Assembly (NCBI GenBank): GCA_021713295.1
Contig: JAKJJU010000027.1
Location: 1-38,150, forward strand
From: Thiotrichales bacterium 19S3-11
Lineage (GTDB): Bacteria > Pseudomonadota > Gammaproteobacteria > Francisellales > Francisellaceae
DNA length: 38,150 nt
Direction of reading: 5' to 3'
This document shows, in pieces, positions 7,133 through 14,637 of the stretch. The position numbers were made by a program, and so were the translations under genes. The notes under the pieces are model-generated. The model was not told the DNA's origin and made no database searches. It worked only from the letters and a program-made list of their open reading frames with translations. Every line of letters begins with the position of its first letter. Within the stretch, counting starts at the first letter, position 1.

Positions 7133-7902
7133 GCGCTTTGATTTCTTGTAAAAATAAGATGATGAGGCTTTGATAGCTCTTCATTAAACTGATAGCCCTC
7201 ATAATTAAAATCAATTAATTTATCGGTATGATTAATTTCTTGATCAATGATAAAACGTGTCATTAAACCACGTGCACGCTTTGCGAAAATACCTATTATT
7301 TTATACTTCCCTTGCCGATATTCTTTAAAATCTACATCAACCCAATCGCCATTAACTAATTTTTTATCAAATGCACTGGAATATTCTTTCGAGGCTAAAT
7401 TAACAACAACATTAGTCTGTTCTTTTGCCAATAATTCGTTTAAATAATTGGTTAATTTTAAGCGCCAGAATTGATAAAGGCTTTGACCGTTAACATCTAA
7501 CTTTGAGCCCATCTCTAAACGATAGGGTTGAATTAAATCAAATGGCTTTAGTAAACCATACAAACCTGAAATCATCAATAAATGGTCATTAGCAAATTTT
7601 GCATTTTCCTCAGATAATGTCGCCGCATCAAGGCCACGATAGACATCACCGCTAAAGGTAAATAACGCTTGTTTAGCTGTGTTTTCTGAAAAGTCTTTTT
7701 TAAACTTGGCATACTTATCATAGACTTCCACTGCTAATTTATCACTAATCGACATTAATGATGCAATTTGATGCGGCTCGTATTGCTGTAGTAATTCAAC
7801 CAGTTGATAAATTTCCGTTTCAAACTTCGGAGGTTGTGAAATATCAACAGGGGCTTTATCTTTGAAGTTTTGTGATTTTGCCGGAGAAATTAAACTTAAC
7901 AT
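7129..7902 (-). CDS. yaaA: Peroxide stress protein YaaA (DUF328)
   Basis: 257 residues, full length. The start MLSLISPAKSQNF, the central SGLYGLLKPFDLIQPYRLEMG and the ASKEYSSAF stretch are the family landmarks. In E. coli YaaA limits intracellular free iron and DNA damage during H2O2 stress; the fold is a DNA-binding type, but the mechanism is not fully known. A perfect 12-base inverted repeat ends at the AGGA that is the likely ribosome-binding site, so translation may be modulated by structure. It is co-transcribed with rlmH. Confidence 0.95.
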   Translation of the reverse strand: MLSLISPAKSQNFKDKAPVDISQPPKFETEIYQLVELLQQYEPHQIASLMSISDKLAVEVYDKYAKFKKDFSENTAKQALFTFSGDVYRGLDAATLSEENAKFANDHLLMISGLYGLLKPFDLIQPYRLEMGSKLDVNGQSLYQFWRLKLTNYLNELLAKEQTNVVVNLASKEYSSAFDKKLVNGDWVDVDFKEYRQGKYKIIGIFAKRARGLMTRFIIDQEINHTDKLIDFNYEGYQFNEELSKPHHLIFTRNQSA

Positions 7903-7911
7903 AGAATTTTC

Positions 7912-7941
7912 CTATTAAATTTTTAAAATAAAATTTAATAG
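7912..7941. repeat. Perfect 12-base inverted repeat next to the yaaA start
   Basis: CTATTAAATTTT (7912-7923) pairs exactly with AAAATTTAATAG (7930-7941) around TAAAAT. On the minus strand the hairpin's 3' arm ends in the first bases of AGGA, the presumed yaaA Shine-Dalgarno, 10 bases or so before the ATG. No T-run follows on the minus strand, so it is not a standard terminator. It is very AT-rich, so the stem may be weak. Confidence 0.45.
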
Positions 7942-7982
7942 ATTATACGTGGTAATAGAATAAACTGGAAATATTTTTAAAA

Positions 7983-8195
7983 TTATCCCAATGAATGGTC
8001 ATTGTTATAGCCAGTGGATGGAGCAGACCCACTGAAGAAAGTTGGAGCCTCATTTCTTCGGTTCAATGATTTAGAAAATTTTCCTAAAGATTCATTTTCA
8101 GTTAAACGTTCAAGTAATTCAGCTTTACTTTCTACTTTAGATAAATCACATGCTTCAACAAAGCCCTTTAAAATTTGTTCATTTAAATCTGTCAT
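7983..8195 (-). CDS. Small protein of unknown function
   Basis: 70 residues. An excellent ribosome-binding site (GGAGG about 9 bases before the ATG) and a 7-base gap from the upstream gene make it a real member of a two-gene operon. The first half is predicted helical and acidic (MTDLNEQILKGFVEACDLSK). The second half is rich in Ser, Asn, Gly and Pro and is probably disordered. No signal peptide or membrane span. I do not recognise the family. Confidence 0.62.
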   Translation of the reverse strand: MTDLNEQILKGFVEACDLSKVESKAELLERLTENESLGKFSKSLNRRNEAPTFFSGSAPSTGYNNDHSLG

Positions 8196-8202
8196 AATTC
8201 AC

Positions 8203-8652
8203 CTACCTCCGACTTAACGCTTCAACTGCATTTGCAAAATTAACATAATCAAAGCGTGGATGATTAATCGCTTGGCGGTATTTACAAATTTCAGCTTCAA
8301 GCCCACTTTTAATAATGGCATTAATTGAACGAAATATTGCATAATCACGAACATTATCGCCAATTAAATCTACCTCAAGCGTTGCTAAAATTTTATGTTT
8401 ATCAAGCTTTACTAACTCAAGAAACAAACTACCATCAACTTCAAGCCAACGTTGATAATCAACCAAATTATCAATCTTGCCTAGTTGATTCGCATCAGAA
8501 AGCTGCTTAATACTTAATGCAAGCTGTACCGGTGAAGTTGAATTTTCAAGCATAACTTTCATATCAACATCAATTGTTACTTGTGCATTTTCAAGAATTA
8601 ACATAGCCTCTTTCTCTGGCGATTCAAACTGCAATTCCGTCTCTTGATCCAT
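8203..8652 (-). CDS. Protein of unknown function
   Basis: 149 residues from the ATG at 8652, which has AGGTG 8 bases upstream. An in-frame ATG at 8712 would add 20 residues but has no ribosome-binding site. The protein is acidic and soluble, with predicted beta strands in the first half (AMLILENAQVTIDVDMKVML, KILATLEVDLI) and helices at the end (EAEICKYRQAI). No signal peptide, membrane span or catalytic motif is seen. It is followed 7 bases later by the 70-residue gene, so the two probably act together. I cannot assign a family. Confidence 0.62.
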   Translation of the reverse strand: MDQETELQFESPEKEAMLILENAQVTIDVDMKVMLENSTSPVQLALSIKQLSDANQLGKIDNLVDYQRWLEVDGSLFLELVKLDKHKILATLEVDLIGDNVRDYAIFRSINAIIKSGLEAEICKYRQAINHPRFDYVNFANAVEALSRR

Positions 8653-8935
8653 TGTTGCTTCACCTAAATTTTGATTATTATCATGATTAAGTTCTAAATG
8701 ACTTAACACCATTATTAAGGATAACTCAAAATTAGCAAATCGGACAGCACAGAATTATTGCAACTGCTTTTTTAAATAATTCTTTATCAAACATAGAGTT
8801 ATGACTGCAATGCGTTTAGCATTGTAACAAGCAAGAAAATTTCTATTCAACAACTTGTTTTAAAAGGAAAATCCTCAACTTATCCAAACAGATGTTTTAT
8901 TCATTTTGTTACTATTAATCGCTTATCTAAATATA

Positions 8936-9976
8936 TTACAACACTTTTTTTAGTCTTTTTAAACTATATCTAATTATTTGATAATGGTCATCAAAAAATT
9001 GATCTCTTAATGCATAGAGTTCATCAAAACTTATCCACATAACATCTTTTGCATCATCTGCTGCATGCACCTTAGGTAATTTTTCTTGCGCCAAATCAAA
9101 GACACCTAAATGAGTAATCACTCGCCCTAAAACAGAACGCTCCGGATGATCAAAATACTCAATAAAGTTAATTTCTTTTTGACTTAATTTTAACTGTGTT
9201 TCTTCTGCTAACTCTCTTAGAATGCCAGAAGTAATGCGCTCATCAACCTCTAAAAAACCACCTGGTAATGCATATTGATCTTTTCCTGGCAACCCACCAC
9301 GCTTAATTAAAAGTATATGCTCGCAGCAAATGACTAATGAATCTAGCGTATTAAAAATAACAGGGTACGGCACACCACGCCAGCTTTCTTTATAAGCACT
9401 AACATAGATATATTCTTCTTTTAATAATTGATAGCTCGCTGTTTGTTCAAATTTTAATAAAAAGCTATAAGCACCGTCAATTGCATAGCCTGCTTGGCCT
9501 TTAATTAAATAGCCTTTAGTTAACTTGCCTTCAATAAAATAATCATTTCTAAACTCTGTTGCATTCAATTGCTTGAAATTATCAACTTCTTGATACTGCC
9601 AATTTGGAAATAATGCCAAATAATAACTCGAACTATCTTTATTATGCCCAACTAATACTACCTTATCATTGGTATTAATGTGTCGATTTACTGCTATTTT
9701 AACATCATCAATCCAAGCTTGTTCATCATAATAATAATCATCGACTGGCTCTAATAAAATACGTTCTATATCAATACCTGTACTTTGAAGATCAGCTAAA
9801 ATCATCTGCTTTCGTTCTTTAAAAGAAAATGGGTTTCTAATACTACGAGCTCGATTAGAAGAGCCAACTAATAAAATAAGCTTCTGACACTGTGTTAACG
9901 CATGATTAATAACATGTAAGTGCCCTGTATGTAAAGGTTGAAATCGGCCTATAAATACACCAAAAGAATATTTCAT
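8936..9976 (-). CDS. nadM: Bifunctional NMN adenylyltransferase/Nudix hydrolase
   Basis: 346 residues in two domains. The N-terminal nucleotidyltransferase (about 1-180) opens with FIGRFQPLHTGH, giving the catalytic H16-TGH19; it makes NAD from nicotinamide mononucleotide and ATP. The C-terminal Nudix domain (about 210-346) has the Nudix box GGFLEVDE-x7-RELAEET, in which the usual Gly before the last aliphatic position is Gln. Nudix partners in this family usually cleave ADP-ribose or related nucleotides. The gene appears monocistronic. It points to NAD synthesis or recycling through NMN, as in Francisella-type NadM proteins. Confidence 0.93.
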   Translation of the reverse strand: MKYSFGVFIGRFQPLHTGHLHVINHALTQCQKLILLVGSSNRARSIRNPFSFKERKQMILADLQSTGIDIERILLEPVDDYYYDEQAWIDDVKIAVNRHINTNDKVVLVGHNKDSSSYYLALFPNWQYQEVDNFKQLNATEFRNDYFIEGKLTKGYLIKGQAGYAIDGAYSFLLKFEQTASYQLLKEEYIYVSAYKESWRGVPYPVIFNTLDSLVICCEHILLIKRGGLPGKDQYALPGGFLEVDERITSGILRELAEETQLKLSQKEINFIEYFDHPERSVLGRVITHLGVFDLAQEKLPKVHAADDAKDVMWISFDELYALRDQFFDDHYQIIRYSLKRLKKVL

Positions 9977-10069
9977 TATTAATGCTTAACTCATCTAGTT
10001 ATTTTAAAATGCCAATTATGCCCAGTAACAGGGATTAATGTAAATGATATTTTTTATTTATCTTTTTTA

Positions 10070-12298
10070 TTAGAAACTACTTTCACGAATAAAAAATGCC
10101 GCAATGCGTTTGCTCATGTAAGATAAAAAAGACTCTCGATCAACACCAATAAACACTTGCCCTCTTTGAATTTGATCTAAATGATAGTTTTCACTTTGTG
10201 GAGAAACTAAGTCAAACTGTACATTATAATGGCTAATCTCTGGTATAAATTCATTTTTCTGTGATGCTCTAACTGCTATTTCGCCACCTAACGTTGAAGC
10301 ATGCAAACCAGATAAATAGACACTTTGATTAATTTGATTATTCTCTTTTGCACTATTAGGATCAGTTAATCTTAATGACTTAATTTGTTGATAAGCAATT
10401 CGATTAAGCCTAACATCAAGTGCTGGCATATCAATATTATCTGGAACAAACCGACCAACTAAGCCATCAGATAGCTGATATTTATAGTTTTCACTAACAT
10501 AAGCATCAATAACATAATCTTTGGTATCAATAACTTCAGCTAGTAACTGCTTATTTTTTACCCAACGTTTTAATGCAACATTATCTAATATACCAACAAC
10601 TTGGCCATTAAAAGGTGCTTTAATTACTAATCGTTGACGTCGCTCATTATACGCTTGTAACTGTGTTTTTTGATGGTTAAGCTGGCTTAGAAATACCTTC
10701 TGTAATTCAAGCTCTTCTTGGTCTCCAGCAATACGCTTTAACTGCCAGTTGATCTGATCTATTCTGTATTTAGTTTTTTCAATATGAAAGTCTAATTTTG
10801 GTGAATTTAAAATGATTAATGGTTGATCTTTTTTAACTAACTCACCCCGTTTCACTAATACGTTCTCAATATAGGCAGGCTCAGGCGAATAAAGTCGTTG
10901 CTCTTTATAGCTAAAGGTTGCTGGCATCGCAATTTCACTGCGCCATGGAATGGCTAAAAGCCCTATCACAAATAATAAGATAAGTATACTTACCGCTAGA
11001 TTTCTATTCAATTTAACATGACTCCTCAATTGCCACCAAACTTTTAACTCTCTTATAATAGGTATCAAAATAAAATAGATGATCTCAATAACAAATAATA
11101 TAATGCCTAATACCTTGAAAAATAGATAATAAACTAATATTGCAATCCCAATAAAAAGGAAAAATCGATAGATCCAAGTCAACCAAGCATATAACGCTAA
11201 TAATCGCATTTTAAGTTTAGAAAATTTCTCAGGAGGTGCAAACTTAAAACCAAAAATTTTCTCTCTTAACCACCATTTATTTAATGCAAATCCCCGTGTT
11301 TGTAGATTTCTCATACTTAGTAGGTCAGATAGCACATGATAGCCATCAAATCTTAAAAAAGGACTTATATTTAGTACGATTGTTGCAATTAAACTATACG
11401 TACATAAGAAAAAGGCAATACTCTTAATAACACCAGGTGGGGCTAGAATCCAAACCCATAAAGCAAAAATTGCAACATAAATTTCCATCTGCACGCCTGC
11501 AATTGAAATACGAATGCGCTCTTTTGCACTTTTAATTCGCCAGCTTTCACCCGTATCAGTATATAGCATCGGGAACATAACCAAAAAGGCAACACCCATT
11601 GTTGGAACTCGTAGACCATAGCGCTTACAACTGTAAGCATGCCCTAGCTCATGAAAGACCTTAGCAATAATTAATGCTATACCAAAAACAATTAAATAAC
11701 TAATTGAGAACATATCAAAAAAAGTTGCTGTAAAACTACTCCATTGTTTTGAAATAACAATCACGCCTAATATAGCCAATGCCAACATAAAGAAAAAAAA
11801 TGTTTTTCTAAAGATAAACGCCACATAGGGGTAAGTTGTTGTAATAAAGTGATCTGGCCAAGCAAGTGGCACCCTAAAAAATAAATAATTTTTTGCAAGC
11901 CAGAGAAAAGTGTTCATTTTTTTCTTTTCTTCTTGGGCTTTAAAAATTTGCTGCAACCTTGGATAACCTTGCTCAATTAAACACTGTTCGGATAAAAAGG
12001 TTACCATTGAACTAATTTGTTGCTCATCAACATCAATAAGTGAATACTTTTCAAGTCTAGAGATTAATTCTGCTGGGGAAATTTCTCCCCAATGCTTTAA
12101 AATTTCATGGGATTGCCAATCAACATGGAAAAAACGATTATTTAACTGATCAAATATAACATACGTCGTACTACCACCATAATCTACACCGCCATATTCA
12201 ATCGTTATATCATCCCTTAATTTAGGTAATACCTCAGGTAATAAACTTTCAACACCAGGAAATGGTGGTGGTGCTGGAGCTTGAACTGATGCACCCAT
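10070..12298 (-). CDS. Membrane M50 metalloprotease fused to PqqD-like and HlyD-like domains
   Basis: 742 residues. Residues about 25-115 resemble a PqqD-like winged domain (LRDDITIEYGG, YVIFDQLNNRFFHVD). Several membrane helices follow, with the zinc motif HELGH near residue 216-220 and a second metal-site motif, FDGYHVLSD, as in site-2-protease-like M50 enzymes. After a last helix (near residue 450) comes an HlyD-type periplasmic adaptor with a lipoyl/barrel hybrid split by a coiled-coil hairpin. The start is the ATG at 12298, 6 bases after the upstream stop. It is the last gene of a tolC-hlyD-GAF/hlyD operon. Both zinc motifs look intact, but whether it cleaves a substrate or acts as an inner-membrane export platform is unknown. 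Confidence 0.85.
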   Translation of the reverse strand: MGASVQAPAPPPFPGVESLLPEVLPKLRDDITIEYGGVDYGGSTTYVIFDQLNNRFFHVDWQSHEILKHWGEISPAELISRLEKYSLIDVDEQQISSMVTFLSEQCLIEQGYPRLQQIFKAQEEKKKMNTFLWLAKNYLFFRVPLAWPDHFITTTYPYVAFIFRKTFFFFMLALAILGVIVISKQWSSFTATFFDMFSISYLIVFGIALIIAKVFHELGHAYSCKRYGLRVPTMGVAFLVMFPMLYTDTGESWRIKSAKERIRISIAGVQMEIYVAIFALWVWILAPPGVIKSIAFFLCTYSLIATIVLNISPFLRFDGYHVLSDLLSMRNLQTRGFALNKWWLREKIFGFKFAPPEKFSKLKMRLLALYAWLTWIYRFFLFIGIAILVYYLFFKVLGIILFVIEIIYFILIPIIRELKVWWQLRSHVKLNRNLAVSILILLFVIGLLAIPWRSEIAMPATFSYKEQRLYSPEPAYIENVLVKRGELVKKDQPLIILNSPKLDFHIEKTKYRIDQINWQLKRIAGDQEELELQKVFLSQLNHQKTQLQAYNERRQRLVIKAPFNGQVVGILDNVALKRWVKNKQLLAEVIDTKDYVIDAYVSENYKYQLSDGLVGRFVPDNIDMPALDVRLNRIAYQQIKSLRLTDPNSAKENNQINQSVYLSGLHASTLGGEIAVRASQKNEFIPEISHYNVQFDLVSPQSENYHLDQIQRGQVFIGVDRESFLSYMSKRIAAFFIRESSF

Positions 12299-12304
12299 AA
12301 GCAA

Positions 12305-13636
12305 TTACCACCCAATATTTTGTCTTAACACAGTAATTGGTCGCCTAAAGAGATAGAAAAATAAAGTCACTTTACCGCCAACTAATTTCGCACTCCCTTG
12401 ACTTCCAATTTCAGGCAAGGTTTCATCTGTTGTAAAATCTGCTACAACTCGGTAGGCTAAAACTTGCTGTGGTGTCATTTTAGCATTAAAACTAACATAA
12501 CGTATTCTTGCATCAATTGCATGAAGTGGCTTAGCATTTAAAAATAGTACAACGTCGTCATCTGATTTAAAGCCAAGCGCATCAGAAACTGGCAACCAAA
12601 CTTCCAACTCTACCTCACCTTTTCTGGCAACCTCCATCACTTTTTCACCAGTGACAACTGGTTTACCAATCCAATCATTAATTTCATCAATAATTGCAAT
12701 CCCCGTCTCAGGAGATTTAATGATAGATTCATTGAGTAATTTTTCTGTGTATTCAACTTCAAGTTGTTTCTCTGCCATTTCAGCTTTAAGTATGTTAATT
12801 TCTGCTCGGTTTTTTATATCTTTAAAACCTGTCTGAACCGCTTTTAAATATTTCGCTTTTGTTGTTAGGAGCTCTTTTTCAGCTAGCTCATTGGCATTTT
12901 TAAGGTCTCTATCATCAATCCTAAATAACGCTGTACCCTTTTCAATCATCTGATTGGGTTTAATATCAAATGATTCAATAACACCATCCATCGGCGATGT
13001 AATTACTAAAGGTTCTTTTGCAACGACAGTCGCTGGTGCAATAGTACTCTGTGAAACTGGGAAAAACATCAAAAGAATAACTGCAATAACAACACTCCAT
13101 GTATAACGCTTCTTCCACCTAAACCAATGCCCACTAAACTTAGACTTTTGACATAACGCTTGCCAGTAATAATTTAATGCTCTAACTAACCATTCAATGC
13201 GCTTTTCTTCTTCTTCCTCAGGTAATTTTTCTACAGAAAAAACACAACCGCCATCCACTTCTCCATAGTCTGTTTTAAAGGGACAGACTAACAAGTGTTT
13301 TGAAACATGCTCAGGCCAACCTTCTTGTAGCGTTTCTGGAACATCTTCAATTGATACCGTCCAGATGGCTTTTTGATTGTTTTTATTTTTCTTAATAACA
13401 TGTTTTATAATGGATGAAACCCATTGTGCAAACGGACTGTATTTATCAACTTGACTAATTCTAGATATTGCTTTTGGTGTAATTCTAAATGTACCACGGC
13501 TACGCCAAACTACCGCCTTATCATAAGCAAACATCTCTCTTGCATTATGGACAATAAAAAAGGCAAGTTCATCAATAGACTGAGTTTGCCTTGCATTATG
13601 CTCTAATGAAATTAACGTTGCTAAAGCTTCTGACAT
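12305..13636 (-). CDS. GAF-HlyD fusion membrane adaptor
   Basis: 443 residues. The first 165 or so form a cytoplasmic GAF-like domain (AREMFAYDKAVVWR, later YGEVDGGCVFSVEKLP). One transmembrane helix at 178-194 follows, then a periplasmic HlyD/MFP adaptor: barrel-sandwich half (SPMDGVIESFDIKPNQMI), a coiled-coil hairpin (about 248-300), the second half (IKSPETGIAIID) and a beta-barrel. Adaptors of this type bridge an inner-membrane component to TolC. A cytoplasmic sensory-type domain on an adaptor is unusual and may report a small molecule or dock a partner. It lies 15 bases after the upstream hlyD gene and 6 bases before the M50 gene. Confidence 0.85.
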   Translation of the reverse strand: MSEALATLISLEHNARQTQSIDELAFFIVHNAREMFAYDKAVVWRSRGTFRITPKAISRISQVDKYSPFAQWVSSIIKHVIKKNKNNQKAIWTVSIEDVPETLQEGWPEHVSKHLLVCPFKTDYGEVDGGCVFSVEKLPEEEEEKRIEWLVRALNYYWQALCQKSKFSGHWFRWKKRYTWSVVIAVILLMFFPVSQSTIAPATVVAKEPLVITSPMDGVIESFDIKPNQMIEKGTALFRIDDRDLKNANELAEKELLTTKAKYLKAVQTGFKDIKNRAEINILKAEMAEKQLEVEYTEKLLNESIIKSPETGIAIIDEINDWIGKPVVTGEKVMEVARKGEVELEVWLPVSDALGFKSDDDVVLFLNAKPLHAIDARIRYVSFNAKMTPQQVLAYRVVADFTTDETLPEIGSQGSAKLVGGKVTLFFYLFRRPITVLRQNIGW

Positions 13637-13651
13637 ACTATCTCAAATCCA

Positions 13652-14518
13652 TTATTTTTGATTAAACGTAGCAACACCGCTCATACCAGCTAAAATTCCA
13701 TCTGGCATTTGCTTTAGCTGCCCATATATAACAACTGATTGACTTGCTGGGTCGACACGACCTGCTATTTTTACTACACTTGCATCTAGCGGTTGACTCA
13801 CTTCTTGTAGTTTTAATGAAAAGTTTATCCCTTTTTTAAGCCAATTTAACCAAACAGATGGAACAAACATCTGCACTTCAACGTCTTTTATGCTTACAAT
13901 ACTAAGTAGCGGATCATCAATTTTAACGTTTTCATTTTCATTGGCATGCTTTGCGATAACTTCACCATCATAAGGTGCTACAATTGTGCATTTACTCAGT
14001 TGATATTCTAGTGATTCTACTTCGGCTTTTGCTTTTTCATACTCTGTTTTTGATTTCTCAAATTCAACTTTACTGATTGATTTAAGTTGATCTAATTCCT
14101 TATTACTGTCATAGGCTGTCTCAGTTGCATGCAGTTCAGCTTGAGCTTGCTTGATATCAATTTCAACATTACGGCAATCAAACATTAAAAGTTTGTCACC
14201 TTTTTTAAAGCTTTCCCCAGGTGTATAGTAAATATGTTCAATCGTTGCATTTACACCACTGGATATATCTGCTTCGTGTACGGGAATGATAATCGCATAA
14301 ACTTGCCCTTCCTTTAGGGAACTTTGCCGCTTATCCGGCTGTATACTATAAGCTGAATTTTTTATCGCTGGCGCTACCGTAGGGCTAGAGACAACCGGAT
14401 AATTATTACTCTCTGGTGATGCTGTCATTTGTGATAAACTTACATCACTTGAATCCATAGCAAAGCTTAATGAAGAAAGCATCATTAACCCTGGAATAAT
14501 TAAATTCTGTAATAACAT
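13652..14518 (-). CDS. HlyD/RND-type periplasmic adaptor protein
   Basis: 288 residues from the ATG at 14518, which has AAGG 8 bases upstream; a start at 14539 adds seven residues but has no ribosome-binding site. A signal peptide (LLQNLIIPGLMMLSSLSFA) is followed by a low-complexity linker. Then come a split lipoyl domain (IEHIYYTPGESFKKGDKLL, later CTIVAPYDGEVIAK), a coiled-coil hairpin and a beta-barrel. No membrane anchor other than the signal is seen, so it is periplasmic. It is the second gene of the cluster, 119 bases after tolC. It differs from the other two adaptors in being soluble. Confidence 0.85.
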   Translation of the reverse strand: MLLQNLIIPGLMMLSSLSFAMDSSDVSLSQMTASPESNNYPVVSSPTVAPAIKNSAYSIQPDKRQSSLKEGQVYAIIIPVHEADISSGVNATIEHIYYTPGESFKKGDKLLMFDCRNVEIDIKQAQAELHATETAYDSNKELDQLKSISKVEFEKSKTEYEKAKAEVESLEYQLSKCTIVAPYDGEVIAKHANENENVKIDDPLLSIVSIKDVEVQMFVPSVWLNWLKKGINFSLKLQEVSQPLDASVVKIAGRVDPASQSVVIYGQLKQMPDGILAGMSGVATFNQK

Positions 14519-14637
14519 ACCACAGCCCTTAAACGTCATTATAAAATCAGACTAACATGCCACTGTCACCCACACCTAACTTAGTCCTCTATCTTCTTTA
14601 TGTTATTTTTCTATACTAATAACAATATAGTCTGTTA

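Noticed and set aside
8725-8745. TTGCTA on the minus strand upstream of the 8203-8652 gene as a sigma-54 -12 element
   Set aside because: The matching -24 position reads TGCTGTC and lacks the GG; random similarity is likely.
8806-8826. Hairpin TGCAATGC-GTTTA-GCATTGTA between the unknown operon and nadM as a terminator or small RNA
   Set aside because: No T-run follows, and there is no gene ending there on either strand that needs it; structure could be random in this AT-rich gap.
14544-14562. TGGCATG on the minus strand upstream of the periplasmic hlyD gene, resembling a sigma-54 -24 element
   Set aside because: The element 4 bases downstream reads TCTGA, without the GC needed at -12, so it does not make a sigma-54 promoter. 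No other convincing -24/-12 pair was found in the window.
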